Assembly (NCBI GenBank): GCA_910588505.1
Contig: CAJUPQ010000085.1
Span: 1-14,809, forward strand
Direction: 5' to 3'
DNA: 14,809 nt
Source: an uncultured Hungatella sp.
GTDB taxonomy: Bacteria; Bacillota; Clostridia; Lachnospirales; Lachnospiraceae
Shown here in pieces: positions 1 to 7,740 of the stretch (positions are counted from its first letter, which is position 1; the number at the start of each line of letters is the position of its first letter). Under the pieces are notes generated by a model. That model was not told the DNA's origin, made no database searches, and saw only the letters and a program-made list of their open reading frames with translations. The translations under genes were made by a program, and so were the position numbers.

Positions 1-229
1 CAGCTGGTGGCGCTTTAAATCAATATCAACACATTGATTGACTAACACCATTTTTTATTATGAGCTGCATGGTGTCAAGGGGTGAGATGTGTTGTCCTGT
101 ACCTCCTGAAAAAGCTTGATTTTACGGGAAAAACTGCTATATATGATTTGTCTTTTGTTGTCTTATGCATATCATTTTTCTTGGGGTAAAATTGGGGTAT
201 AGATTTTGGGCTGTGTAGGTGATAAAACA
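1..229. other. Non-coding stretch at the window edge with small inverted repeats
   Basis: I see no convincing gene here. Positions 1-18 read on the plus strand as five codons followed by TAA (QLVAL-stop), which could be the tail of a gene lying outside the window. Two inverted repeats follow: 18-24 with 33-39 (AATCAAT/ATTGATT) and 45-51 with 69-75 (ACACCAT/ATGGTGT). An 8-bp direct repeat TTGGGGTA occurs at 181-188 and 192-199. None of these matches an element I can name. Confidence 0.4.
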
Positions 230-250
230 GGGGTGGCTTTAAACCACCCC
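230..250 (-). terminator. Probable terminator of the flavoprotein reductase gene
   Basis: Perfect 7-bp arms (GGGGTGG at 230-236, CCACCCC at 244-250) enclose a 7-nt loop. Read on the minus strand the stem is followed by TGTTTTAT, a modest U-rich tail. It lies about 60 bases beyond the stop codon of the minus-strand reductase gene, the expected place for its terminator. The short U-tract keeps confidence moderate. Confidence 0.55.
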
Positions 251-312
251 CTTAAATTAAGGCTCCTATCATTTTTTGGCTTGCCGGCCTGCGGCTGCAT
301 TTGATAATATGA

Positions 313-2373
313 TTATTCCAGTCCGCCCATCTGCTTAACAGCCTTAATGGCAAAGGTCAGATTACGTCCGCATGCAATACCGGGCATCAGGCAGGGATAG
401 TTGTTGGCAAAGAAGCTGCCGGACATATCCCCGGTGACATACAGTCCCTCAATGGGGTTGCGATCCTCGTCCAGAGCCTGTGTATTTTCGTTGATGGCAA
501 TGCCCTGCTCCGTGGTCAGGAGGGACGCGCCCAGCCAGCAGCCGTAGAATGGCGCCTGGCGGATGGCGCTTAAGCGGGGAGCCATTTTTCCGAAATCGTC
601 GTCGCTCTGCTTGTCGTACAGCTCGTTGTAGCGCTCCACGGTCGCCAGGAAGTTGGCCTTAGCGTCGGCGTCAAAGCCCAGCTTGTCAGCCAGCTCCTCT
701 AGGGTGTCGGCCTGGAAGATCAGCCCTTCCTCCACGTACTGGGCAATCTGTCCATCCATCATGCCGGGAACGTTGCGGGCCATGGCGGAGCAGCCGATGG
801 TGTGGAACCGCTTGATGTCTTCCATGTAGTTGGCGTCGTGAATCTGCGCATACACGCGTCCGGGCTGATTGCCGGCGGCGTATGAGGTGTCGTTGTAGGG
901 GCTGGACTCATTGGTGAAGCGCAGGCCCTTGCGGTTTACTTTCAGGAAAGGCTGGGTGCCCGGATTGTACTGTCTTACAGTGCCGGGAAATGCCTTGCCG
1001 CCGAAGGAGGTGGGGCTTTCCACGTAGCCTCCGTCAACGCCGGGAGCTACCAGGCCTCTGTCAAACAGCATAGGCGCGGCTTCCTTGTCCAGGGAGGCGC
1101 CTGCCCACATGGCGGCCCGGATGCCCATGCCCTGGTCGCTGGGACTGAAGCTGCAGGCGGTGGTGACGCTGGTGCCTAAGGGATCTAGGGCCTCCATCAT
1201 GTAGGGGTTGCCGGGATATCCGCCGCAGGCTAAGAGAACGCCTTTGGCTGCGTTGATACGGACGAATTCGCCGGAAGATTTCTGGGCGATAATGCCGGTG
1301 ACGCGGCCATTTCCGTCTTTTTCCAGTTTTACCAGGCTGGTGTTAAAATCTACGCTGTAGCCAAGGCCTTCTATGTACTGCTGGAATACTTCGTTGCGGG
1401 GAATCTCGGAGCCGTGGTAGGTGTGCTCCTGCTCCGGGAACATGTAGTCCGTGCTGTCCTCGCTTTCGGGCCAGCGGGCCTCCTCGCCGGCGGTAAAGAC
1501 ACAGGTGTAGTTGTACGGATCGCTTTCTAGGATACCTGCCACAAAGTCATGCATGGCGGCGGACTCGTTGATCCAGGTAGAAACGACTCTCTGGTCGCAC
1601 TTGCCGGAGGCATAGCGGCTGATCTCGGAGAGAAGTTTCTTGCGGTTGATGGTGACACCGGCCTTCTTTGCCTCGGAGCTGTCCACGGCGCCGTACCAGT
1701 GGCGGGTGTCCTGAACCACGGGATTCTGCTCGATAACGCGGAATTTTAAGCCGTTTTTGGCCGCGTAGGCAGCTGCGCACATGCCGCCGTTTCCGGCGCC
1801 TACGATGAGGATGTCCGTGTCCCAGGTTTCGGCGATGGAGGCGTCGTCAATATTGGGCTCCGTTCCCAGCCAGTCGTCCTCGCTTCCCTTGTCTACGGTG
1901 ACCACGTCCACTACGGCTTCTCCCCTTGCCTGAGCAAAGCATTTGCCGGCTGCGACAATGACAGCCTGGGAGGTGATGGTGGAGCCGCTTACCCCGTCGA
2001 TGTCTGTACTCTGGGCGGCCAGAAGGGCTTCCCTCAAGGCGTCCCCCGCGTCCTGGCCGTAGCCGGGAGTTTCACCGGATACATCAAGAACAACATCCGT
2101 AACTTTCTCTTCGTCAAAGGTCATGGTGACCGTGATGGTGCTGTGAATTCCGTCGGCAGTGCCTGTGTAGGTGCCGGGGATGTATGTCCCGTTTCCGGTT
2201 GTTGCAGCGGTGGTCTCGGCTGCGGTTGTGGCAGCGGCAGTGGTGCTTTCGGCTGCCGCGCTGGTGGATGGGGTCTCTTTTGTGGCGCACCCGGCTATGG
2301 AACTGACGGCTGCCGCGCCTACGACGCCGGCTACGCCTTTTAGAAAGCTGCGGCGGGTTAATTGTTCAGACAT
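313..2373 (-). CDS. Tat-exported lipoprotein flavoprotein reductase (FMN-binding plus FAD-binding, fumarate/urocanate reductase family)
   Basis: About 686 residues. The N-terminus has a twin-arginine motif (TRRSFLK) and then a lipobox ending in AGC, so the protein is predicted to be exported folded and lipid-anchored outside the cell. An Ala/Thr/Ser-rich linker of about 30 residues follows. Residues ~65-150 form an FMN-binding domain containing DGVSGSTIT, which resembles the site where ApbE-type transferases attach FMN to Thr (usual form SGAT; here SGST). From ~185 a Rossmann FAD domain begins (ILIVGAGNGG), and the C-terminus has GLYVTGDMSG and PGIACGRN, typical of flavocytochrome c-like reductases. 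The family reduces alkenes such as fumarate or urocanate as terminal electron acceptors; the substrate here cannot be read from sequence. No haem motif (CxxCH) or quinol-oxidase partner is visible. The ATG at 2373 is preferred over 2382 because AGGAGG abuts the upstream ATG. Confidence 0.9.
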   Translation of the reverse strand: MSEQLTRRSFLKGVAGVVGAAAVSSIAGCATKETPSTSAAAESTTAAATTAAETTAATTGNGTYIPGTYTGTADGIHSTITVTMTFDEEKVTDVVLDVSGETPGYGQDAGDALREALLAAQSTDIDGVSGSTITSQAVIVAAGKCFAQARGEAVVDVVTVDKGSEDDWLGTEPNIDDASIAETWDTDILIVGAGNGGMCAAAYAAKNGLKFRVIEQNPVVQDTRHWYGAVDSSEAKKAGVTINRKKLLSEISRYASGKCDQRVVSTWINESAAMHDFVAGILESDPYNYTCVFTAGEEARWPESEDSTDYMFPEQEHTYHGSEIPRNEVFQQYIEGLGYSVDFNTSLVKLEKDGNGRVTGIIAQKSSGEFVRINAAKGVLLACGGYPGNPYMMEALDPLGTSVTTACSFSPSDQGMGIRAAMWAGASLDKEAAPMLFDRGLVAPGVDGGYVESPTSFGGKAFPGTVRQYNPGTQPFLKVNRKGLRFTNESSPYNDTSYAAGNQPGRVYAQIHDANYMEDIKRFHTIGCSAMARNVPGMMDGQIAQYVEEGLIFQADTLEELADKLGFDADAKANFLATVERYNELYDKQSDDDFGKMAPRLSAIRQAPFYGCWLGASLLTTEQGIAINENTQALDEDRNPIEGLYVTGDMSGSFFANNYPCLMPGIACGRNLTFAIKAVKQMGGLE

Positions 2374-2382
2374 TTTTTTCAT

Positions 2383-2388
2383 CCTCCT
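2383..2388 (-). promoter_or_regulatory. Ribosome binding site that decides the reductase start
   Basis: AGGAGG on the minus strand directly touches the ATG at 2382-2380 (no spacer) but lies 9 nt before the in-frame ATG at 2373-2371. Only the second has workable spacing, so translation most likely begins with MSEQL. Confidence 0.7.
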
Positions 2389-2414
2389 GATTGTGTAATG
2401 TAAAAACCGAAAGA

Positions 2415-2436
2415 CTGTTTAATAATTATCAAACAG
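2415..2436. promoter_or_regulatory. 22-bp near-perfect palindrome, candidate repressor operator
   Basis: The half-site CTGTTT(A/G)ATAA is mirrored about the centre with only one asymmetric base pair (20 of 22 positions symmetric). It lies just downstream of the expected transcription start of the reductase gene, given the minus-strand -10 at 2453-2448, where a bound protein would block initiation or early elongation. As RNA it could also form a weak A/U-rich hairpin, but it lacks a U-tract terminator context. Which regulator binds is unknown. Confidence 0.5.
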
Positions 2437-2447
2437 AATTTAAGATT

Positions 2448-2478
2448 ATTATATAACCTGAACCAGGGCGCAAGTCAA
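2448..2478 (-). promoter_or_regulatory. Promoter of the reductase gene with long, dyad-containing spacer
   Basis: On the minus strand TTGACT (2478-2473) and TATAAT (2453-2448) are separated by 19 bp. A TATATA at 2455-2450 would give the ordinary 17-bp spacing. The spacer contains the dyad CCTG-GTT-CAGG near its middle. MerR-family activators characteristically bind a dyad inside a 19-20 bp spacer, and a MerR-type gene lies divergently next to it. This is inference; the two overlapping -10 options keep it uncertain. Confidence 0.55.
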
Positions 2479-2538
2479 GAATGAGGGTGAAAAACCAGAA
2501 ATAATTTGCAGGCACGGAGAAAAGCAGGAAGTGTGTGA

Positions 2539-2567
2539 TTGTAGGAGAAATAAAAATATGGTAAAAT
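2539..2567 (+). promoter_or_regulatory. Probable promoter of the MerR-family regulator gene
   Basis: TTGTAG (2539-2544) and TAAAAT (2562-2567) are separated by 17 bp, in front of the regulator gene and divergent from the reductase promoter. The expected start is near 2574, giving a leader of about 100 nt. The two divergent promoters are about 60 bp apart, close enough for one regulator to influence both. Confidence 0.5.
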
Positions 2568-2677
2568 CACCAGTGATATGAAATAATGAAAACGATCGAA
2601 CTTAAGAAAGCGGCAGGCATCCATGTACCAGGACGTTTTTCGGTTTGAAAAGCCGGTAAAAAAGGGGAGGTTTCTTG

Positions 2678-3520
2678 ATGAGCAGACATTACAAAATCGG
2701 TGAATTTGCGAAAAACCTGGGAGTAAGTGCCGGGTTTTTGAAACATCATGAGAAGTACGGCCTGTTAAAGCCTAAGGTGGCAGAGTCAGGGTACAGGTAC
2801 TATGAATTTCATCAGGCTATGCTGGTGGTGCAGTGTATACGCCTGCAGAATATGGGATTTACCAGCAAGGAAATATCGGAGATCCTGAATCATACGGTTT
2901 CGGCAGATATGAGGCAGGTGTTTGAAGAAAAGCGAGAGAAGATCCTTCAGAAATATCATCTTTACCGGGAGATGCTCTGTTACATGGATCATTTGTCAGG
3001 AAAAGGAGAGAGTGAGGCGGAGAAGATAAAGGGCGGGGAGTGGTGTGTCCTGCGGCCGGAACCATTTTATTATGTAGAAAATGCTTGTGAAGGGCAGTTT
3101 ATAGGAAATGAAAAACGGTATGAGGCAGCTCTGCGGTGGAATGAGTATATGCCAATGGTGGAGACTTGCTCCCGGTTTGAGAGGCTGGACCGTGAGCCGG
3201 GATTGTCATCTGTGGGGCAGTGGTATATGGGGTTGCGGATATTAAAGGGTGCGGCAGACCGACTGGACATATTCCGCAATGAGGAGGTGCGGCTGGTGGA
3301 ACCGGGAAAGTGCCTGGTTTATCACGTGTGGGAACGGCGAAAACGAAATCTGGAAAGGCCGAAAAAGGCCATGGAACTGATACTGGAAGACCCATTGGAG
3401 ATCTGCCAAAAGCATGGGTTTATGATGGCAGGTGATATCTATTCGGCTCAGAGGTTCTGTTCCACAGCCCAGGACGAGAATTATATGGAGGAGCTGGTAA
3501 TGATTCCTGTGGAGGGATAA
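2678..3520 (+). CDS. MerR-family transcriptional regulator with large C-terminal effector domain
   Basis: 280 residues. Residues ~5-73 match the MerR winged helix (YKIGEFAKNLGVS...EKYGLLKP...SGYRYY...GFTSKEI). The usual LRYYEK segment reads LKHHEK. A predicted helical linker (~75-108) dimerises family members, and the remaining ~170 residues resemble a GyrI-like effector-binding domain, ending in EELVMIPV as such domains often do. Long-tailed MerR proteins (BmrR-type) sense small organic molecules and activate promoters with overlong spacers. The gene is divergent from the flavoprotein reductase, whose promoter has such a spacer, so that reductase is its likely target; its ligand could be the reductase substrate (inference). 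The ATG at 2678 is chosen because GGGGAGG ends 7 nt upstream; a TTG lies one codon earlier. Confidence 0.85.
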   Translation: MSRHYKIGEFAKNLGVSAGFLKHHEKYGLLKPKVAESGYRYYEFHQAMLVVQCIRLQNMGFTSKEISEILNHTVSADMRQVFEEKREKILQKYHLYREMLCYMDHLSGKGESEAEKIKGGEWCVLRPEPFYYVENACEGQFIGNEKRYEAALRWNEYMPMVETCSRFERLDREPGLSSVGQWYMGLRILKGAADRLDIFRNEEVRLVEPGKCLVYHVWERRKRNLERPKKAMELILEDPLEICQKHGFMMAGDIYSAQRFCSTAQDENYMEELVMIPVEG

Positions 3521-3628
3521 AGGAAAGAACCAGATTCTATTTTAAAATATTATGGCATATCCTTTTCTTGTAAGCCTTGTCTTTAAAAGATGGTTGCTTT
3601 GATAAGATTGTGAGAAAGGAAAAGGAAT

Positions 3629-4948
3629 ATGAATGATAACCGTCCGCCCCAGTTTGTAAAGCTGGTTATATCATTGGAATGTGTACTTCTGGCAGCGTTT
3701 CTTATATTATTGTCACCTGTGGGAACTGTTATTTCGGACAGCGTGGCTGTAAGCGGCCAGGTGTCGAAGGAAGGCGATGAGGGTGCAAATGCGGCAACTG
3801 GTGAAAGCGGAAGTGAAAAAAGCGACAAGGAGAAAGAAGGGGCAAGGGAAAAGGAATATATTAAATGGGTGGATTTTCAGGTGACAAAAGAGGCTATGCA
3901 GCAGGCGTTTCGGTATGATGTGGATACATGTCAGTCGGAAATCCATCTTAACTGGATCGAGTTGCTTGCCTATCTGGGAGCCCGTTACGGGGGAGATTTT
4001 TCCAGATATATGGCGGCTGATATGAAGGTTATCGCGGAACGGATTCTGGGTGGGGAGAAGATGGAGGATATTACAAAAGATATGAAATATTATTCTTACT
4101 ATCTGGAAGCCTATGGAGCGGTATTAGGCGGGATGGTGGGCGAGTTTCAGGTGGAGATTCCGGCTGAGGAGGCTCCGGAATTCGCGCTTAAGGAGAGGGA
4201 AGAAAACGGGAGTACCGGGGAAACCGGGGGATGGGACAGCACCCATGGAGACAATGGAAATGAAACGGCCAGGGAGCGTAAGGTTTCAGATGGCAATGTG
4301 TGGGTGACAAAGTATGGGCTGAAGGCATTTTCACCGATTGCCAAGAATTATCCGTATAATGATTATGATGATTTCGGAGTGGCAAGAAGCTATGGATTTA
4401 AACGGCAGCACCTGGGGCATGATATGATGGGGCAGGTGGGAACACCGGTGATTGCGGTGGAGTCCGGGTATGTGGAGGCTATGGGCTGGAATCAGTACGG
4501 CGGCTGGCGTCTGGGAATCCGCAGCTTTGACGGGAAACGGTACTATTATTATGCCCACTTAAGGAAGAATTTTCCATATCACAAATCCCTCCAGGAGGGA
4601 AGCGTGGTCCAGGTAGGGGATGTGATCGGGTATCTGGGAAGGACCGGGTACAGCAGGACGGAGAATACCAACAATATTGATGAGCCGCACCTTCATTTCG
4701 GGATTCAGCTGATTTTTGACGAGTCACAGAAGGACGGGAACAATGAGATATGGATCGACTGTTATGAGATTACCAGGTTTTTGGCCATGAACCGGGCTGA
4801 GACGGTGAAGAAGCAGGAGACGAAGGAGTATTACCGGGTGTATCAGATGGTTGATCCGGTGATACCGGGCGGGCCGGTGGAGCAGAGGATGCCGGAGAAT
4901 GGGGAAGGGCAGACAGAGGAGGAGACAACTCCCAATATAACAGGATAG
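3629..4948 (+). CDS. Membrane-anchored M23 (LytM/lysostaphin-type) peptidase
   Basis: 439 residues. A hydrophobic segment at ~11-36 acts as signal anchor or signal peptide, followed by a charged, Glu/Lys/Gly-rich linker to ~75 and a conserved-looking helical region (~77-180, with HLNWIELLAYLGARYGGDF) that I cannot assign. The C-terminal M23 domain (~255-365) keeps the zinc ligands and catalytic residues: HLGHD (H261, D265), YAH (H310) and HLHF (H354, H356), so it should be an active peptidoglycan endopeptidase acting outside the membrane. A hydrophilic tail of about 75 residues follows. AGAAAGGA ends 8 nt before the ATG. It stands between the regulator and fbp with about 110 bp on each side and probably forms its own unit. 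Its role could be growth, division or sporulation; nothing in the sequence decides this. Confidence 0.88.
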   Translation: MNDNRPPQFVKLVISLECVLLAAFLILLSPVGTVISDSVAVSGQVSKEGDEGANAATGESGSEKSDKEKEGAREKEYIKWVDFQVTKEAMQQAFRYDVDTCQSEIHLNWIELLAYLGARYGGDFSRYMAADMKVIAERILGGEKMEDITKDMKYYSYYLEAYGAVLGGMVGEFQVEIPAEEAPEFALKEREENGSTGETGGWDSTHGDNGNETARERKVSDGNVWVTKYGLKAFSPIAKNYPYNDYDDFGVARSYGFKRQHLGHDMMGQVGTPVIAVESGYVEAMGWNQYGGWRLGIRSFDGKRYYYYAHLRKNFPYHKSLQEGSVVQVGDVIGYLGRTGYSRTENTNNIDEPHLHFGIQLIFDESQKDGNNEIWIDCYEITRFLAMNRAETVKKQETKEYYRVYQMVDPVIPGGPVEQRMPENGEGQTEEETTPNITG

Positions 4949-5048
4949 CAATAAGGTCAGAACCGCCCCTGCCTCCATGTTCTCATTTCTGTACTGGTGA
5001 TTCTTCCCGATCTATGTTACTATAACAGTAAGAAAAAACGCGAGAAGC

Positions 5049-5054
5049 AGGAGG
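5049..5054 (+). promoter_or_regulatory. Ribosome binding site indicating a TTG start for fbp
   Basis: AGGAGG lies 8 nt before TTG at 5063. The alternative GTG at 4997 has no comparable site and would add 22 residues (Lys/Glu-rich) that are not needed for the family fold. Confidence 0.75.
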
Positions 5055-5062
5055 AAAGTACA

Positions 5063-7000
5063 TTGAGGGATTTAGCGTATCTGAAGCTTTTGGCCAGGGA
5101 GTATCCCACTGTCAGGGCGGCTTCCAGTGAGATCATAAATCTGACTGCCATACGGGGGCTGCCAAAAGGGACGGAATACTTTTTCAGCGACCTTCACGGG
5201 GAACATGAGGCGTTTATCCATCTTCTGAGAAGCTCTTCGGGAATCATCCGGGAGAAGATCAAGGAGACCTTTGGATATGTGATCCCGGAGGAGGACCAGG
5301 AGGAACTGGCTAATCTGATCTATTATCCGGAGAAGGTTCTGCGGGCCTGGGAGAATGAGGGGAAAGCGACGGACGAGTGGAAGCGGATCAATATCTACCG
5401 GCTGGTGGAGATCTGCAAGGTGGTGTCTTCCAAATATACCCGGTCAAAGGTGCGCAAAAAGCTTCCGAAGGAATTTGCCTATATTATTGACGAGCTTCTG
5501 CATGTGGATTACAAGGGGGAGAATAAGCGGGTCTACTACAGCGAGATCATCCGGTCCATCATAGACATCCACATTGCGGACAAATTTTTGATCGCTTTGT
5601 GCCGGTTGATCCAGAATCTGACCATAGACAATCTGCACATTATCGGGGATATTTTTGATAGAGGGCCAAGGGCGGACCTTATTATGAATGAGCTGATGCA
5701 GTTCCACGATGTGGACATTCAGTGGGGAAACCACGATATTTCCTGGATGGGAGCAGCCACAGGCAACCGGGCCTGCATCTGCAATGTATTGCGCATTGCC
5801 ATCAGTTACAACAGCTTTGATGTGCTGGAGGACGGTTACGGCATCAACCTGCGGCCGCTTTCCATGTTCGCGGCAAACATTTACAAGAACGACCCCTGTA
5901 CCCGGTTTGTGCCCCGTATCCTGGACGAGAACATTTATGATATCGTGGACCCGGGACTGGTGGCAAAGATGCACAAGGCGGTTGCGGTGATGCAGTTTAA
6001 GATCGAGGGGCAGATTATTCGGCGGCACCCGGAGTATCAGATGGACGGGCGGCGTCTTCTGGAGCAGGTGGATTTTGAGAAAGGAACGGTCACGGTGGAC
6101 GGGCAGACCTATGAGATGCTTGACATGTTATTTCCCACTGTGGATGCCAAAGACCCGCTGAAGCTGACGGAGGAGGAGGAGGAACTGCTTCACACTCTGC
6201 GGCTCTCCTTTACCCACAGCCAGCTTCTGCACAAGCATGTGAAGTTTTTGTACTCCCACGGAGCCATGTACAAGTCCTGCAACCAAAACCTGCTTTACCA
6301 CGGGTGTATTCCCATGAAGGAGGACGGAAGCTTTGACGGCTTGGAGCTTTTTGGGATTTCCTACAGCGGAAAGGGGCTTATGGACATGATCGACAAGCTG
6401 GTGCAGAGCGCCTATTTTCTGCCGGAGAGCAATCCGGACAAGGCGGTGGCCAGGGATTTTATGTGGTATCTCTGGTGCGGGAAAAAATCTCCGGTGTACG
6501 GCAAGGATAAGATGACGACTTTTGAGCATTATTTTATAGAAGACAAACAAACCCACAAGGAGACCATGAATCCCTATTATCAGCTGAGTGTTCGCAGGGA
6601 GTACTGCGACAAAATCCTGGAGGAGTTCGGCCTTCCAACGAAGAATTCTCATATTATCAATGGTCATGTGCCGGTGAAAATCAAGGACGGGGAGACGCCG
6701 GTGAAGGCAGGAGGAAAGCTGTATATCATTGACGGCGGGCTGTCAAAGGCGTATCAGAGCAAGACCGGGATCGCCGGGTACACCCTGATCTACAATTCCA
6801 GGCATCTGGCTTTGGCGGAACACAGGCCTTTTTGCAGGGGGAAAGAGAATACGCCTAAAGTGACTATTGTGGAGAAGATGAAGAAGAGGGTTATGGTTGG
6901 GGATACGGATCTGGGGACTGAACTAATGGAAAAGATTCAGGATCTGAAGGATTTGGTAAATGCGTATCGGGAAGGCGTAATTAAGGAGAAGGTTTACTGA
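5063..7000 (+). CDS. fbp: Class III fructose-1,6-bisphosphatase
   Basis: 645 residues from TTG, close to the usual length of Firmicute class III FBPases. It hydrolyses fructose 1,6-bisphosphate to fructose 6-phosphate in gluconeogenesis, in the cytosol, with Mn-type metals. Calcineurin-like metal motifs appear in order: FFSDLHGEHEAF (~41-52), GDIFDRGPRAD (~195-205) and WGNHDISW (~221-228). C-terminal family signatures follow: YSHGAMYKSC, GHVPVK and DGGLSKAYQSKTGIAGYTL. Between the metal motifs the protein carries the large insertion that separates class III from small phosphatases. It follows the M23 gene by 114 bp, and no terminator is seen between them. TATAAC at 5021-5026 may be a -10, but no good -35 accompanies it. 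Identification is secure; the start is somewhat less so. Confidence 0.96.
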   Translation: MRDLAYLKLLAREYPTVRAASSEIINLTAIRGLPKGTEYFFSDLHGEHEAFIHLLRSSSGIIREKIKETFGYVIPEEDQEELANLIYYPEKVLRAWENEGKATDEWKRINIYRLVEICKVVSSKYTRSKVRKKLPKEFAYIIDELLHVDYKGENKRVYYSEIIRSIIDIHIADKFLIALCRLIQNLTIDNLHIIGDIFDRGPRADLIMNELMQFHDVDIQWGNHDISWMGAATGNRACICNVLRIAISYNSFDVLEDGYGINLRPLSMFAANIYKNDPCTRFVPRILDENIYDIVDPGLVAKMHKAVAVMQFKIEGQIIRRHPEYQMDGRRLLEQVDFEKGTVTVDGQTYEMLDMLFPTVDAKDPLKLTEEEEELLHTLRLSFTHSQLLHKHVKFLYSHGAMYKSCNQNLLYHGCIPMKEDGSFDGLELFGISYSGKGLMDMIDKLVQSAYFLPESNPDKAVARDFMWYLWCGKKSPVYGKDKMTTFEHYFIEDKQTHKETMNPYYQLSVRREYCDKILEEFGLPTKNSHIINGHVPVKIKDGETPVKAGGKLYIIDGGLSKAYQSKTGIAGYTLIYNSRHLALAEHRPFCRGKENTPKVTIVEKMKKRVMVGDTDLGTELMEKIQDLKDLVNAYREGVIKEKVY

Positions 7001-7038
7001 TTTTAATATTTCTTTATGATTATTTAAGAATGTTGGCA

Positions 7039-7067
7039 TTTACGGTTTTGGGGAATCATGGTAAACT
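7039..7067 (+). promoter_or_regulatory. Probable sigma-A promoter of the HAAS-domain gene
   Basis: TTTACG (7039-7044), a 17-bp spacer and TAAACT (7062-7067) preceded by TGG, an extended -10 feature. It is followed by about 65 nt of leader and an AAGGGAG ribosome site. The hexamers are imperfect, hence moderate confidence. Confidence 0.45.
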
Positions 7068-7134
7068 AAAGCGTGTTTTAAGACGTGTCAGATGAGAAGA
7101 TCAGGAAACCAGAAGAACAGTAAGGGAGAATCGC

Positions 7135-7650
7135 ATGAGAAAAGAGGAGTTTCTTCAGACATTGCGCCGGGCTCTGACCGGGGATGTGCCGCCTGGGGTA
7201 GTGGAAGAAAATATACGATATTATGACAGCTATATTGGGGAGGAAGTCCGAAAGGGGCGGACAGAGGAGGAAGTGATCAGGGAGATCGGGGATCCCAGGC
7301 TGATTGCCCGGACCATCGAGGATACTACCGACGGGGCCGGGGAAGGCAGATATCAGTCCCAGGAAAGCTATGAGTATGGCGGCAGGGAAGGCGGCAGCGG
7401 GTATGGATCCGGTTCTTATGGGCGGGGGCCTTTCATGGATAGCGGTTCTGCCGCGAACCGATCGTTTCGTCTGTTTCGGTTGGACAAGTGGTATGGGAAA
7501 CTGCTGACTCTGCTGGTGGTATTTGCGGTCATCTATGTGGTGTTTTCCATTATCGGAGGAATTTTTGCCTTGCTGATGCCGTTTATCGGTCCCCTCTTCT
7601 TGATCTGGCTGATCGTGACCATTATCCGCAACAGCAACAGACGATGGTAA
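7135..7650 (+). CDS. HAAS-domain (DUF1700-like) membrane protein
   Basis: 171 residues. The first ~62 match the helical HAAS/DUF1700 module (KEEFLQTLRRAL...YYDSYIGEEVRKGRTEEEVIREIGDP), in which a three-helix bundle with a conserved IGDP turn senses or relays signals. Residues ~66-110 form a Gly/Tyr/Ser/Arg low-complexity linker, and ~122-165 hold two closely spaced membrane helices, followed by a positively charged tail (RNSNRRW) that suggests a cytoplasmic C-terminus. Such proteins often sit beside a PadR repressor and DUF4097 proteins; none is present here, so this copy is solitary. AAGGGAG ends 6 nt before the ATG. A strong terminator follows, making it a probable single-gene unit. Function beyond membrane-associated signalling is unknown. 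Confidence 0.8.
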   Translation: MRKEEFLQTLRRALTGDVPPGVVEENIRYYDSYIGEEVRKGRTEEEVIREIGDPRLIARTIEDTTDGAGEGRYQSQESYEYGGREGGSGYGSGSYGRGPFMDSGSAANRSFRLFRLDKWYGKLLTLLVVFAVIYVVFSIIGGIFALLMPFIGPLFLIWLIVTIIRNSNRRW

Positions 7651-7692
7651 AATTATTACGAAAATATTAATTTTAATATGAGTATTTCCCGT

Positions 7693-7738
7693 AAAAACGG
7701 CTTTGAGACTGTTTTGTAACAGTTTCGAAGCCGTTTTT
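7693..7738 (+). terminator. Very strong intrinsic terminator, 21-bp stem
   Basis: Arms at 7693-7713 and 7718-7738 pair over all 21 positions (two of them G-U) around a TTGT loop, beginning with AAAAA and ending with TTTTT. The A-tract makes it potentially bidirectional. It ends the HAAS gene and stands 2 bp before the next promoter, insulating it from upstream transcription. Confidence 0.93.
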
Positions 7739-7740
7739 GC

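Noticed and set aside
172..300. Minus-strand 42-codon frame (starts MQPQAGKPK, ends TPILPQEK) downstream of the reductase gene
   Set aside because: No ribosome site, and it runs through the probable terminator stem at 230-250. More likely chance or part of a repeated intergenic sequence.
3521..3628. Promoter for the M23 peptidase gene
   Set aside because: TTGTCT followed 17 bp later by TGATAA is too poor a -10 to call, and no sporulation-type promoter fits clearly. Left unannotated.
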